Below, piece by piece: positions 44,286 through 59,074 of a stretch of DNA of 64,000 nt (position 1 is its first letter; each line of letters opens with the position of its first letter). The stretch is taken from contig NZ_CP050296.1 of assembly GCF_014189455.1 (NCBI RefSeq), forward strand, positions 1,612,001 through 1,676,000. Reading direction: 5' to 3'. The translations under genes and the position numbers were made by a program. The notes below the pieces were generated by a model, which saw nothing but the letters and a program-made list of their open reading frames with translations, was not told the DNA's origin and searched no databases. Source of the DNA: Mesorhizobium huakuii (GTDB taxonomy: Bacteria > Pseudomonadota > Alphaproteobacteria > Rhizobiales > Rhizobiaceae).

Positions 44286-45285
44286 AGGCTGCGCCGATGC
44301 GCAGCAGGTCATGGAAATGCACCACGCCGAGCGGCACATTGTTCCTGGTCACCACCAGCGCGCCGATATTGTGCTCGTTGAGCAGCGCGATCGCCGTGCC
44401 GGCAAGCGTCTGCGGGTCAACCGTCTTGGGCGTGCGGGTCATCACCTCGTCGACGATGACGTCGGCCAGGTGGCGGTGCAGGTTGCGCGCGACATCGCCG
44501 TCAGTGATGATCCCGGCCAATTCGCCATTGGTGTCGACGATCAGCACGCAGCCGACCTTCTTCTGTGACAGCGTCATCACCGCCTCCGGCATCTTGGTGC
44601 CAAGAAGTGCCAGCGGAATCTGGTCGCCGACCCGCATGATCTCGGAGACCAGCGTCAAATTGGCGCCGAGCTGGCCGCCGGGATGGAAGGTGCGGAAATG
44701 GTCCGGCGTGAAGCCGCGCGCCTCGAGCAGCGCGATCGCCAGCGCATCGCCGATGACCAGTTGCAGTAATGTCGATGTCGTCGGCGCCAGGCCGTGCGGG
44801 CAGGCCTCCGGGGTGCGCGGCAAAAGCAGCACGACGTCGGCCGCACGCGCCAGCGCCGATGTCTCCCCAGCGGTTATGGCGATAAGCGGAATGGAGAAGC
44901 GCCTGGAATAGGCGATGATGCCCTTGAGCTCGAGGCTTTCGCCCGACCACGACATGGCGATGATGGCATCGTCCTTGGCGATCATGCCGAGATCGCCATG
45001 GTTGGCCTCAACGGGATGAACGAAGAAAGCCGGTGTGCCGGTCGAAGCCAGCGTCGCCGCGATCTTCGAGCCGATATGGCCGCTTTTGCCGACGCCGGTG
45101 ACGATCAGCCGGCCTTCGATCTTCGAGATCATATCGACGGCCTGCGCGAAAGGCGCGGCCAGTCCGTTCTCGAGCGCTTCGGCCAGGGCGGCGATTCCGG
45201 CCTGCTCGGTTGCCACCGTTCTCAGTGCCGAATCAATCGACGCTTGCCTGTCCAGGGGCTTCTTATCGAGGGATTTCGCGTGCAT
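44284..45285 (-). CDS. kpsF: Arabinose-5-phosphate isomerase, KpsF/GutQ family
   Basis: The 333-residue enzyme interconverts ribulose-5-P and arabinose-5-P, the first step of Kdo synthesis for lipopolysaccharide or capsule. It has an SIS sugar-isomerase domain (about 45-180; VTGVGKSGHIGSKIAATLASTG, HGDLGMIAKDD) and two CBS domains (about 205-333). ATG 45285 is chosen. Its TGA lies within the end of repeat copy B. GalU and the outer-membrane barrel are encoded next to it, consistent with envelope work. Confidence 0.94.
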   Translation of the reverse strand: MHAKSLDKKPLDRQASIDSALRTVATEQAGIAALAEALENGLAAPFAQAVDMISKIEGRLIVTGVGKSGHIGSKIAATLASTGTPAFFVHPVEANHGDLGMIAKDDAIIAMSWSGESLELKGIIAYSRRFSIPLIAITAGETSALARAADVVLLLPRTPEACPHGLAPTTSTLLQLVIGDALAIALLEARGFTPDHFRTFHPGGQLGANLTLVSEIMRVGDQIPLALLGTKMPEAVMTLSQKKVGCVLIVDTNGELAGIITDGDVARNLHRHLADVIVDEVMTRTPKTVDPQTLAGTAIALLNEHNIGALVVTRNNVPLGVVHFHDLLRIGAA

Positions 45286-45493
45286 GGGTGATGCGATTAG
45301 CGCTTTGCCGCCCGCCTGTCCAACAGAAATGGCACTGATGCCCGGACGGTGAAGGCCCCGGGCAGGCCACACGATCCCGCAAACAGCAGCTCTTTAACCG
45401 GGCGAACGATCGCCGCCTCAACCCTCCGTTAACCATCCCCATTTACGGTTCGGTAAGTATGGCGCGCACAGCGCCGCGCAAGCAGTGGTGGCG

Positions 45494-47293
45494 ATGTCCG
45501 GGGCCCAGCCAGAAAAATCAAGAGGACGACAGGGCAAGGCAGTATGCGCCTTGCTGCTGGCGACCAGCATCTTTGCGCTGGCGCGCCCGATGCCGCTCCA
45601 TGCCCAGGAAACGGAGCTGCGCGGCGAGGTTTCCGAATCGGCGATCCTGTCCGACCAGCAGCGCAAGGCAAGGCAGCTCGCCCTTGCCGCCCAGGGCCAG
45701 CAACTGCCGACAAACAGCGCGCAGGACGATACGCCGGCGCGCACCTATTTGCCGGCCAGCGCCGGCGCCGTCCCCGACGACACGGGCACCGATGCCGCCA
45801 CCGGCAGCGTTTTCGATCCACCGCAGGCGACCGACGACACCTCCACCGACACTCCGACGCCGCCCAAGCCTCGCCGCCGCCCATCGATCGCCGGGCAGAA
45901 CGCGACGGATCAGGACAAGACCAAAGCGGGCACCAAGACGGCCGACAAATCGAAAAAGAAGAAAAAAACGACGGCTGCAACCACCGACACCACCGCTTCA
46001 ACGACGGCCTCCACGACGGACGCTGCCAGTACGACCGGCACCGATGAGGAGACGGCCAACCGCCGTGCCCTCACCGTCGACAGCGCCGACAGGCAGAAGC
46101 TCGATCCCGGCACCGAGCGCACCGCTGCCATTGAAGGCCAGAACAAGAAAGCCGAAGAGGATCCGTTCGCGCCCACCGGCGTCAAATGGGGCTCCTTCAT
46201 CATCCGGCCGTCGATCGAACAAGGCCTGACCGCCACCACGAACGGCGATTCGAGCAGTGCCGGGACATCGGCGCTGCTGTCGGAGACAGCGCTTCGCTTT
46301 ACCGCCGTTTCCGACTGGCGCGAAAACTCGGCCACCATCGACGGCTATGGCCTGTTCCGCGAAACCCTGTCGGGCTACCGGGTTCACAATGCGCAGGGCC
46401 GCATCGAAGGCCAGCTCAATGTCGACCTCGACAACGAGCTGCGCGCCATCGCCATGCTCGGCTATGAAGCCGTACCGGAGACGGCGTCATCACCCAATGC
46501 CATTGCCGGCGTCAGCACGCAGCCGCTGCGGCAGACGATCGACGGCAGCCTCGGCGTCGAAAAGCACATCGGCAAGATGCAGTACACGCTGACCGGCGCG
46601 GTCTCGCACGACTTCTATGGCGACGCCGAGCTTTCGGACGGCACCACGCTGTCGCAGAAGGATCAGGACAACACACTTTACACAGCGACATTGCGCACCG
46701 GCTACGAAATCTCCCCGGCCCTCACCCCGTTCACCGAAATCGAGGTCGGCCGCCGGGCCTATGATCAGCGCATCGACAATGAAGGCTTCGAGCGCTCCTC
46801 GACGCGGCTCGGCGCTCGCGCCGGCGTGCAACTCGACATGGGCGAGAAACTGTCGGGTGAATTCTCGGCCGGCTGGCTGCGGGAAGCGATCGATGACAAG
46901 AGCCTGGAGGCGATTTCAGGCGCCACCGTCAACGCCGACCTCAAATGGTCGCCGGAGCGCGGCACCACGATCGGCCTGACCGGCAAGACCACCGTCGAGA
47001 CCACGACCACATCAGGGGAAAGCGGCGACATCCTCTATTCCGGCCGCCTGACCGGTGAACGCCAGATCCGCGCCAATCTTACCGCAAATGCGGCGCTCGG
47101 CCTCGACTGGCGCCACTATGTCGGCATCGATGGCCATGACAGGATCTTGAGCGCCGAGACCGGGCTGACCTGGTGGCTGAACCGCTATGCCGGCCTCACC
47201 ACAAGGGTGAGAACCGAGAAGCTGACCAGCAATCTGCCCGGCCGCGACTACACCGCCAACAGCATCTATCTCGGCCTGAAAGTGCAGCGCTGA
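45494..47293 (+). CDS. Outer-membrane beta-barrel protein (BBP2/PF10082-like)
   Basis: The 599-residue protein has a signal peptide (about 1-38, ending LHAQE), a Thr/Asp/Lys-rich low-complexity region (about 55-215, including KKKKKTTAATTDTTASTTAS), and a C-terminal beta-barrel (about 230-599) with alternating strands and a final YLGLKVQR. This layout matches rhizobial outer membrane beta-barrel proteins of the BBP2_2 family, of unknown transport role. Start codon choice is weak: GTG 45485, GTG 45488 and ATG 45494 are in frame with no good ribosome site. Confidence 0.85.
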   Translation: MSGAQPEKSRGRQGKAVCALLLATSIFALARPMPLHAQETELRGEVSESAILSDQQRKARQLALAAQGQQLPTNSAQDDTPARTYLPASAGAVPDDTGTDAATGSVFDPPQATDDTSTDTPTPPKPRRRPSIAGQNATDQDKTKAGTKTADKSKKKKKTTAATTDTTASTTASTTDAASTTGTDEETANRRALTVDSADRQKLDPGTERTAAIEGQNKKAEEDPFAPTGVKWGSFIIRPSIEQGLTATTNGDSSSAGTSALLSETALRFTAVSDWRENSATIDGYGLFRETLSGYRVHNAQGRIEGQLNVDLDNELRAIAMLGYEAVPETASSPNAIAGVSTQPLRQTIDGSLGVEKHIGKMQYTLTGAVSHDFYGDAELSDGTTLSQKDQDNTLYTATLRTGYEISPALTPFTEIEVGRRAYDQRIDNEGFERSSTRLGARAGVQLDMGEKLSGEFSAGWLREAIDDKSLEAISGATVNADLKWSPERGTTIGLTGKTTVETTTTSGESGDILYSGRLTGERQIRANLTANAALGLDWRHYVGIDGHDRILSAETGLTWWLNRYAGLTTRVRTEKLTSNLPGRDYTANSIYLGLKVQR

Positions 47294-47313
47294 GGTGCTT
47301 GCGCACCAACACC

Positions 47314-47459
47314 AAGGATATGTTGAGATTCAGGTCAGGCCGCGCCGAGAATGGTGGGTTCCGAGAACCGGAGCGGAGCGTACTTAAAGTACGTGAGCAC
47401 CGGAAGCGCAGGAAGCCGGCATTCGCAGGCCGGCCTCACCTGAATATCGGCATATCCTA
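47314..47459. repeat. Copy C of the palindromic intergenic element
   Basis: The ends AAGGATATGTTGAGATTCAGG and (reverse complement) AGGATATGCCGATATTCAGG are terminal inverted repeats. The interior is close to copy A. The terminal bases differ from copy A in both arms together. The galU reading frame runs into this copy. Confidence 0.85.
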
Positions 47460-48363
47460 AAAAAGCCGCGCCGCGGCGCTGTGACGGCTTCATCTCGTCG
47501 AGAAGCGTTCGGATGACACCGGCCATGTTCTCGTTCATGTCGCTGCGCCACAGCGCGAAAGCGACATTGGCCTCGACGAAGCCTTCGGGCGAACCGCAGT
47601 CGAAGGTGCGGCCCTGATAGTGGTAGCCGTAAAAAGCCTGCTGCTTTTCCAGCTTCAGCATCGCGTCGGTGAGCTGGATCTCATTGCCGGCGCCCTTTTC
47701 CTGGCCTTCGAGTATCTTGAAGATCTCGGGCTGCAGGATGTAGCGGCCGTTGATGTAGAGGTTGGAGGGCGCCGTGCCGGTCTTCGGCTTCTCCACCATC
47801 TCGGTGATGCGGAAGCCGTGATGCGTGTCCTCGCCGCGGCCGACAATGCCGTATTTGTGAGCCTCCGCCGGGTCGCATTCCTGCACGGCAATGATGTTGT
47901 TGCCGGTTTCCTCGTAGAGCTCGACCATCGACTTCATGCAGCTCTTTTCCGACTGCATGATCATGTCGGGCAGCAGAAGCGCGAACGGCTCGTCGCCGAC
48001 CAGTTCGCGCGCGCACCAGACGGCATGGCCGAGCCCCATCGGCACCTGCTGGCGGGTGAAGCTGGTCTGGCCCGGCGCCGGCTGCAGCCGCTGCAGCCGG
48101 GCAAGCTGCTCGTCCTTGCCGCGCTGGGCCAGCGTGTCGTAGAGCTCGAACTGGATATCGAAATGATCCTCGATGACCGCCTTGTTGCGGCCGGTCACGA
48201 AGATGAAATGCTCGATACCGGCCTCGCGCGCCTCATCCACCACATACTGGATGACCGGCCGGTCGACGACGGTCAGCATCTCCTTGGGAACAGCCTTGGT
48301 GGCCGGGAGGAACCGCGTGCCGAGACCGGCGACCGGGAAAACTGCTTTGCGAACTCTCTTCAT
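47335..48363 (-). CDS. galU: UTP-glucose-1-phosphate uridylyltransferase with repeat-derived C-terminus
   Basis: The 342-residue enzyme makes UDP-glucose from UTP and glucose-1-P for exopolysaccharide and glucan synthesis. The nucleotide-binding start [20 protein letters not shown] and the conserved [25 protein letters not shown] and [10 protein letters not shown] blocks are intact through about residue 300. The normal end near RRGAAF is followed in frame by 39 codons that lie in repeat copy C ([17 protein letters not shown]...), stopping at TGA 47335-47337. In the other copies the same position gives TAA or TGA at the gene end. The tail is thus probably acquired and may be dispensable. Confidence 0.93.
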   Translation of the reverse strand: MKRVRKAVFPVAGLGTRFLPATKAVPKEMLTVVDRPVIQYVVDEAREAGIEHFIFVTGRNKAVIEDHFDIQFELYDTLAQRGKDEQLARLQRLQPAPGQTSFTRQQVPMGLGHAVWCARELVGDEPFALLLPDMIMQSEKSCMKSMVELYEETGNNIIAVQECDPAEAHKYGIVGRGEDTHHGFRITEMVEKPKTGTAPSNLYINGRYILQPEIFKILEGQEKGAGNEIQLTDAMLKLEKQQAFYGYHYQGRTFDCGSPEGFVEANVAFALWRSDMNENMAGVIRTLLDEMKPSQRRGAAFLGYADIQVRPACECRLPALPVLTYFKYAPLRFSEPTILGAA

Positions 48364-48575
48364 ACTTTCAATTATCCGTTTGCTGGCCGGCTCCGCAATC
48401 CCCGTCTCGCGACATTTTCACGCCGGAATTGAAGATTACTGGGGCGGGCGAGGGAAACTTCCACCGGTTAAAGCATCGAGGGTGTCTTTTCGTTCCAGGC
48501 GACACCTATGGTAAACTAATTCCTAACCCGGTTCGGCGATGAATGGTCTTTCCTGAGACAGAGAAGGAGGAAAAC

Positions 48576-49799
48576 ATGTCCGTTCGCAATGCCGCAAAAC
48601 GTTTCACCAGCGTCATGACGGCCGCCAGCCTCTCGCTCGCTCTGCTGATGCCCGCCGGACCCGCCTTCGCCGACGCCGGTTTCCGGCAATGGGTCGCCGG
48701 CTTCCGCGCCACTGCCATCGCGGGCGGCGTTTCCGGCGCTGTCTACGACCAGGCTTTCAGGGACATCAAGGAGCCCGATCCGGTGGTGCTGGAAAAGGCG
48801 CGCACGCAGCCCGAATTCACCGCCCCCGCCTGGGATTATTTCGACAACCGCGTCCATGACCAGTCGGTCGCCGTCGGGCAGCAGATGGCGAAGAAGTGGA
48901 AGCCCTGGCTGGACAGGATCGAGGCGCGGTTCGGCGTCGACCGCTATATCCTGCTCGCCATCTGGTCGATGGAATCGAACTATGGCGAGATCCTCAAGCG
49001 CGACGACATCATGCGCAACGTCATCCGTTCGCTGGCCACTTTGGGCTATGGCGACCCGAAGCGGTCCAAATATGCCCGCACCCAGCTGGTCGCGGCCCTG
49101 AAGATCCTGCAGACCGGCGACATCGATGAAAGCCACCTGATGGGCTCCTGGGCCGGCGCCATGGGCCAGACCCAGTTCATCCCCACCAGCTACCAGCACT
49201 ATGCCGTCGACATGGATGGGAATGGCAAGCGCGACATCTGGAATTCCATTCCCGACGCGCTGGCGACATCAGCCAATCTGTTGAAGAAGAACGGCTGGCA
49301 GGCCGGCAAGACCTGGGGTTACGAGGTCACGCTGCCGGCCGGCAAACTGCCCGCCGGATCGAAGACGCTGGCGCAGTGGCAGGCGCTCGGCGTCGTCAGG
49401 GCCAGCGGCAAGCCGTTCAAGACCCTCACCGACAAGGCGACGCTGAAAGTGCCGGACGGCCGTGGCGGGCCAGCTTTCCTGATGGTCAGGAATTTCTCGG
49501 TCATCAAGGCCTACAACAATGCCGACAAATATGCCCTGGCCGTTGGCCTTCTCGCCGACGAGATCGCCGGTGGCAACGGTCTGGTTCAGGACTGGCAGCG
49601 GCCTTTCACCAAGCTCTCCTTCGAGGAAAGGCAGGAGCTGCAGAAGCGGCTTTCACAGCATGGGCTTTATGACGGCAAGTTCGACGGCAAGATCGGTGAC
49701 GGCACGAAGACGGCCATCATGACCTATCAGGCGAAGGTCGGCTTGACCCAGGACGGCTATCCGAGCATGGAAGTGCTCAAATGGCTCAGACAAAAATAG
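48576..49799 (+). CDS. Lytic murein transglycosylase with peptidoglycan-binding domain
   Basis: The 407-residue protein has a signal peptide (about 1-33, cleavage near AFA), an SLT_2/MltB-type lytic transglycosylase domain (about 38-320; catalytic Glu in SMESNYGEI, LMGSWAGAMGQTQFIP) and a PG_binding_1 domain at the C-terminus (about 345-405, LSQHGLYDGKFDGKIGDGT). It cleaves glycan strands in the periplasm. ATG 48576 has GGAGG 6 bases upstream. The DUF459 gene follows 28 bases downstream in the same direction. Confidence 0.94.
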   Translation: MSVRNAAKRFTSVMTAASLSLALLMPAGPAFADAGFRQWVAGFRATAIAGGVSGAVYDQAFRDIKEPDPVVLEKARTQPEFTAPAWDYFDNRVHDQSVAVGQQMAKKWKPWLDRIEARFGVDRYILLAIWSMESNYGEILKRDDIMRNVIRSLATLGYGDPKRSKYARTQLVAALKILQTGDIDESHLMGSWAGAMGQTQFIPTSYQHYAVDMDGNGKRDIWNSIPDALATSANLLKKNGWQAGKTWGYEVTLPAGKLPAGSKTLAQWQALGVVRASGKPFKTLTDKATLKVPDGRGGPAFLMVRNFSVIKAYNNADKYALAVGLLADEIAGGNGLVQDWQRPFTKLSFEERQELQKRLSQHGLYDGKFDGKIGDGTKTAIMTYQAKVGLTQDGYPSMEVLKWLRQK

Positions 49800-49826
49800 A
49801 GCCTGTTATGGACTAGGGAGGAATGT

Positions 49827-51055
49827 TTGGTCTGGGCTAGGCGCATTGGGACGTTCGTTCGTCGCATGCCGGTGCTTGTCCTGGCCATCGCCGTGCTCGC
49901 TATTGCCGTAGCGGGCACATTCCATGTGCCGGCCATGGCGCAGGAGCAGCCGCAGCAAAATCGTGGCTGGTCGTTACGCGATCTTCTATTCCCGCGCCGC
50001 AGCGAACGCGTCGAGCCGCCGCTCGACATTCAGAAGGCAAAGCCGAAGCCTCGCAAACCCCGGGTGCCACGTGCGCCGGTCGAACCACAAGTGCCGATAG
50101 TTGAGAAGGCGCCGGACGCCCGTACTGTCCTGGTGGTCGGCGACTTCATGGCATCCGGTCTCGCCGAAGGCCTGGACACCGCCTTTGCCGACAACCCGGC
50201 CGTCAGGATCGTCGTCCGCTCCAATGGTTCATCCGGCTTTGTGCGCGATGATTTCTACAACTGGCCAGAACAGATCAAAACGCTGATCGAGACCGAGAAA
50301 CCGGCCGCGGTGGTCGTCATGCTGGGCTCCAACGATCGCCAGCAGATGAAAGTGGGGGATGTGCGCGAGCAGCCCCGGTCGGAGAATTGGACCAAGGAAT
50401 ATGAGCGCCGCACCGACGGACTCGGCAAGGCCATCGCCACCGCCAAGGTGCCTTTCCTGTGGGTCGGCATGCCGGCATTCCGGGTGCCGAAGATGACGTC
50501 CGACATGCTGGCCTTCAACGACATCTACCACAAGGCCGCCGAAAGCCATGGCGGCGAATTCGTCGATGTCTGGGATGGCTTCGTCGACGAGAACGGCGCC
50601 TTCATCACCACCGGCCCCGACATGAACGGCCAGCCGGTGCGGCTGCGCGCCGATGACGGCATCAACGTCTCCAAGGCCGGCAAGCGCAAACTCGCCTTCT
50701 ATACCGAAAAGCCGCTGATGAAGATCCTGGGTCTCGCCGCGCCCGGCAGCGTGGCCCCGGCCACAGCACCGGCGGGCGCGCCGGTCGAGGCACCGGCGCC
50801 GGCGGCCGCGCCCATTGTCATCGACCGTACCGTACCGATGCTGCTCAGCGATCCGGCACTCGACGGCGGCACCGAACTGCTCGGCGCCGCCCCGCCGGTA
50901 AAAGCCAATCCGGCTCTCCCTGGGGAAAAACTGGTGATCGAAGGCAAGGCGCCGGAGGCTTCACCCGGACGCGCCGACGATTTCTCCTGGCCACCGAAGA
51001 CCGAGCCGCCGGCGACAGCCGCGCCGCCGACACGACGACGGCGATCACCCCTTAA
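49827..51055 (+). CDS. DUF459 SGNH-hydrolase-like periplasmic protein, probable -1 frameshift near the 3' end
   Basis: A signal or membrane segment (about residues 14-33, PVLVLAIAVLAIAVAGTF) precedes a DUF459/SGNH-like domain (about 85-290: VLVVGDFMASGLAEGL with the first Ser/Asp block, VVMLGSNDRQQMKVG, GFVDENGAFITTGPD). A Pro/Ala-rich tail follows. Near base 51028 the frame should switch by -1 to end as DTTTAITP at TAA 51053-51055; otherwise it runs 1.5 kb antisense through gltD, which is clearly not real. TTG 49827 is chosen because AGGGAGG lies 5 bases upstream. DUF459 proteins are thought to remodel cell-envelope polysaccharide; the role here is inferred. Confidence 0.75.
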
Positions 51056-51086
51056 TCACGCAGAACTCTTGAGACCCTCTCGCAAC

Positions 51087-52541
51087 TCAGCGCGGCAGGA
51101 CGCTCGTCCCCATCAACGCCTCGTCGATCGACCGCGCCGCCTGGCGGCCTTCGCGGATCGCCCAGACAACCAGCGACTGCCCACGGCGCACATCGCCCGC
51201 CGCGTAGAGCCGGTCGACACTGGTCTTGTAGTCGCGGTCATTGGCCTCGACATTCCGGGAGCGGCGGCTGTCGGTGGTGATTTTCATCTCACCCTCAAGT
51301 TCCTTCGCCACGCCGGCTGCGGCCGGCCCGGCAAAGCCGATGGCGATGAAGGCGAGATCGGCGCGGATGACGAATTCGGTGCCGGCGATCGGCTTGCGCT
51401 TCTCGTCGACCTCGCAGCATTTGACGCCGGTCAGCTGGCCGTCTTCGCCGATGAATTCGAGCGTTGCCACCTGGAACTCGCGCTCGGCGCCCTCGGCCTG
51501 CGAGGACGAGGTGCGCATCTTGGTCGCCCAGTAGGGCCAGACGGCGAGCTTGTCTTCCTTTTCCGGCGGCTGCGGGCGGATGTCGAGCTGGGTGACGCGT
51601 ACCGCGCCCTGGCGGAAAGCGGTGCCGACGCAGTCGGAGGCGGTATCGCCGCCGCCGACGACGACGACATGCTGCCCGCCGGCGATGATCGGGTGCGACG
51701 GCCACGCCACCGACTGGATCGGCTCGCCGCCGACGCGGCGGTTCTGCTGCACCAGATAGGGCATGGCGTCATGCACGCCGCCGAGATCGTCTCCCGGAAT
51801 GTTGGCCGCGCGCGGCGTTTCCGAGCCGCCGCAATAGAGCACGGCATCATGTTCGGCGAGCAGTTCGGCGACGGGCTTGTCGACGCCGACATTGACGCCG
51901 CAATGGAAGGTCACGCCCTCGCCCTGCATCTGTTCGATGCGCCGGTCGATATAGTGCTTCTCGATCTTGAAGTCGGGAATGCCGTAGCGCATCAGCCCGC
52001 CCGGGCGGCTCTCGCGCTCGTAGATATGGACGTCATGGCCGGCGCGGCCGAGCTGCTGGGCAGCGGCCATGCCGGCCGGGCCGGAGCCGATGATGGCGAC
52101 CCGCTTGCCGGTCTTCTTCTCCGGCGGATAGGGCCTGATATGGCCGGTCTCATAGGCCTTGTCGGCGATCGCCTGTTCGACCGTCTTGATGGCGACCGGA
52201 ATGTCCTCGAGGTTCAGCGTGCAGGCTTCCTCGCAAGGTGCGGGGCAGATGCGGCCGGTGAACTCCGGGAAATTGTTGGTCGAATGCAGGTTGCGGATCG
52301 CGTTGTCCCAGTCCCTGTTATAGACGAGGTCGTTCCAGTCGGGGATCTGGTTGTGGATCGGGCAGCCTGTCGGCCCGTGACAGAACGGAATGCCGCAATC
52401 CATGCAGCGCGCGGCCTGTTTCTCGACCTCCTTGTCCGACATCGGCAGCGTGAACTCGCGGAAATGCCGGATGCGGTCGGAGGCCGGCTGGTACTTGTGC
52501 ACCTGCCGGTCGATTTCGAGAAAGCCTGTTACCTTGCCCAT
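51087..52541 (-). CDS. gltD: Glutamate synthase small subunit
   Basis: The 484-residue flavoprotein feeds electrons from NADPH to GltB in glutamate synthesis from glutamine and 2-oxoglutarate. It has the N-terminal iron-sulfur cysteines ([16 protein letters not shown] and [12 protein letters not shown]), FAD motif [15 protein letters not shown] (about 150-164) and NADPH motif [13 protein letters not shown] (about 290-302). ATG 52541 is chosen. gltB lies 142 bases upstream on the same strand, the usual operon in reverse gene order (gltB-gltD). Confidence 0.96.
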   Translation of the reverse strand: MGKVTGFLEIDRQVHKYQPASDRIRHFREFTLPMSDKEVEKQAARCMDCGIPFCHGPTGCPIHNQIPDWNDLVYNRDWDNAIRNLHSTNNFPEFTGRICPAPCEEACTLNLEDIPVAIKTVEQAIADKAYETGHIRPYPPEKKTGKRVAIIGSGPAGMAAAQQLGRAGHDVHIYERESRPGGLMRYGIPDFKIEKHYIDRRIEQMQGEGVTFHCGVNVGVDKPVAELLAEHDAVLYCGGSETPRAANIPGDDLGGVHDAMPYLVQQNRRVGGEPIQSVAWPSHPIIAGGQHVVVVGGGDTASDCVGTAFRQGAVRVTQLDIRPQPPEKEDKLAVWPYWATKMRTSSSQAEGAEREFQVATLEFIGEDGQLTGVKCCEVDEKRKPIAGTEFVIRADLAFIAIGFAGPAAAGVAKELEGEMKITTDSRRSRNVEANDRDYKTSVDRLYAAGDVRRGQSLVVWAIREGRQAARSIDEALMGTSVLPR

Positions 52542-52683
52542 AGTCCAGTTCCTGCTGTCCAGATGGTGCGGTTTTCGCCGCACCCGTTAACCTCTTGAGG
52601 CAGCCATGGCAAGCTTGCGCCCGAGGTCAAACTGTCGATGAAGGGGGCCGGGAAGCCCGGGCTCCCCGGCAATTCTCACAAGT

Positions 52684-57444
<4,761 letters not shown>

Positions 57445-57939
57445 TGTCCTGTCCTCCATTCCAGCCCTTCAGGCGCTGGCCATTCTTAGGTCGCTAATTT
57501 GCCTCGGCAAGCGCTTGGCTCACCCTGATCCTTGCGGCACGTCTTTTCGAAATCCTTGCCGAACCAGGCGGCTTTCCGCATGGTTCGCGTCTGGTATCGT
57601 ACAGGCCAGAGTCTGGCCGTCCACCTGTCGCTCGCAGCAACAGCCGGAGAGGCCAATATGTTACGCCAATCCAGCCTGTTTTGTGCGACAAAATAAGACA
57701 GCACTACTGTCCTAAATTTTTATGGCAGAATTCCCCGACGCACACAAGACCGATTCACAAAAAACTTGGGCTTTCCGCGACAGAAAATTACGTGAAGTTG
57801 AGGGAAAACGTAAGCTTCAGTCGCCAACCCGTTAGCGCTGAGTTGATTGGCTTCAACGGTTTTCCGGCATCTGGCCCCTTGCGGTTGGGACGTGAAACCG
57901 GTCAACTCCCCACCGATTTCCCCCAACACAGGCAGATGC
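57445..57939. other. Intergenic region between gltB and the threonine-aldolase gene
   Basis: These 495 bases must contain the divergent promoters of gltB and the next gene. No gene is visible. It includes a relatively AT-rich part (57690-57800, TAAATTTTTATGG and CAAAAAACTTGGG) and a TTGAGGGAAAACG sequence. No known nitrogen-control site was identified. Confidence 0.4.
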
Positions 57940-58992
57940 ATGTTCTTCGCTTCCGACAATTGGGCAGGCGCCCATCCCAATATCGTTGCCGGCCTGTCGG
58001 CCGCGGCCGGCGGCTTTGCCACCGCCTATGGCGACAGCGCGCTCGACCAGGCGGTCTACCAGCGCTTCAGCGAGATTTTCGAGCGCGAGGTCGCGGTGTT
58101 CTTCGTGGCGACCGGCACCGCCGCCAACTCGCTGTCACTGACCACCTTCAACAAGCCCGGCGGCATCTCCTTTGCCCACCGAGAATCGCATGTCATCGAA
58201 GACGAGTGCGGCGCGCCGGAATATTTTTCCGGCGGCTCGCGCCTGCATGCCGTCGACGGCGCGCTCGGCAAGATCGACCCGCACAATCTGGAGCGGGCCA
58301 TTGGCCGCTTCGCGCCCGAAATCGTCCACTGGGGACGGCCGATGGCGGTCTCGATCACCCAGTCGACCGAGGTTGGCACCATCTACGGCCTGAACGAGAT
58401 CGAGACGATTTCGGCCATCGCCAAACAGCATTCCGTGCCGCTGCACATGGATGGCGCCCGCTTTGCCAATGCGCTGGCGGCGCTCGAAACGACACCGGCC
58501 GAAATGACCTGGAAACGTGGCGTCGACATCCTCTCCTTCGGCGGCACCAAGAATGGCTGCTGGTGCGCCGAGGCGATCGTGCTGTTCGACCTCGACCGCG
58601 CCAAGGAATTGGCCTTCCTGCGCAAGCGTGCCGCTCAGCTGTTTTCCAAGTCGCGCTTCGTCGCGGCGCAGTTCGAAGCCTATTTCAAGGACGGCCAATG
58701 GCTCGACACCGCGCGCCACGCCAACGCCATGGCCGCGCGCCTGGCGGCAGCAATCGAGGATTCGGCCCACGCGACACTGGCCTGGCTGCCGCAAGCCAAC
58801 GAAGTGTTCGCGGTGATCAAGAAGACCGAGGCCGACAGGCTGCAGGCGGCGGGCGCTGCCTTCTACGACTGGCACAAGCCGCACGGCTTTGACGGCCATA
58901 TCGGCGAGAACGAACTGCTCTACCGCTTCGTCACCAGCTTCGCGACGTCAGCCGAGGAAGTTGATCGCTTTGGCCAATTGATCGCCGGATAG
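57940..58992 (+). CDS. Threonine-aldolase-family PLP enzyme
   Basis: The 350-residue fold-type I enzyme of the beta-eliminating lyase family has FFASDNWAGAHPNIV at the start, FVATGTAANSLSL (about 54-66), HMDGARFANALA (about 168-179), and the PLP lysine in DILSFGGTKNGC (about residue 203). It most likely cleaves L-threonine or L-allo-threonine to glycine plus acetaldehyde. A better start than ATG 57940 was not found. A strong terminator follows immediately. Confidence 0.92.
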   Translation: MFFASDNWAGAHPNIVAGLSAAAGGFATAYGDSALDQAVYQRFSEIFEREVAVFFVATGTAANSLSLTTFNKPGGISFAHRESHVIEDECGAPEYFSGGSRLHAVDGALGKIDPHNLERAIGRFAPEIVHWGRPMAVSITQSTEVGTIYGLNEIETISAIAKQHSVPLHMDGARFANALAALETTPAEMTWKRGVDILSFGGTKNGCWCAEAIVLFDLDRAKELAFLRKRAAQLFSKSRFVAAQFEAYFKDGQWLDTARHANAMAARLAAAIEDSAHATLAWLPQANEVFAVIKKTEADRLQAAGAAFYDWHKPHGFDGHIGENELLYRFVTSFATSAEEVDRFGQLIAG

Positions 58993-59012
58993 TCAGCTTT
59001 CCGGACAACAAA

Positions 59013-59038
59013 AAAGCGGCGCCTTTCGGCGCCGCTTT
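59013..59038. terminator. Bidirectional rho-independent terminator
   Basis: AAAGCGGCGCC and GGCGCCGCTTT pair perfectly around TTTC, flanked by AAAA on the left and T on the right, between convergent genes. Confidence 0.85.
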
Positions 59039-59074
59039 CGTCTCGGGAGGAGACGCTTCTATTCCTGGGCTACA

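Noticed and set aside
51056..52598. Continuation of the DUF459 open frame for 1.5 kb
   Set aside because: It is antisense to gltD and composed of the low-complexity Arg/Asp/Gly sequence typical of GC-rich shadow frames. The -1 frame gives a sensible stop at 51055.
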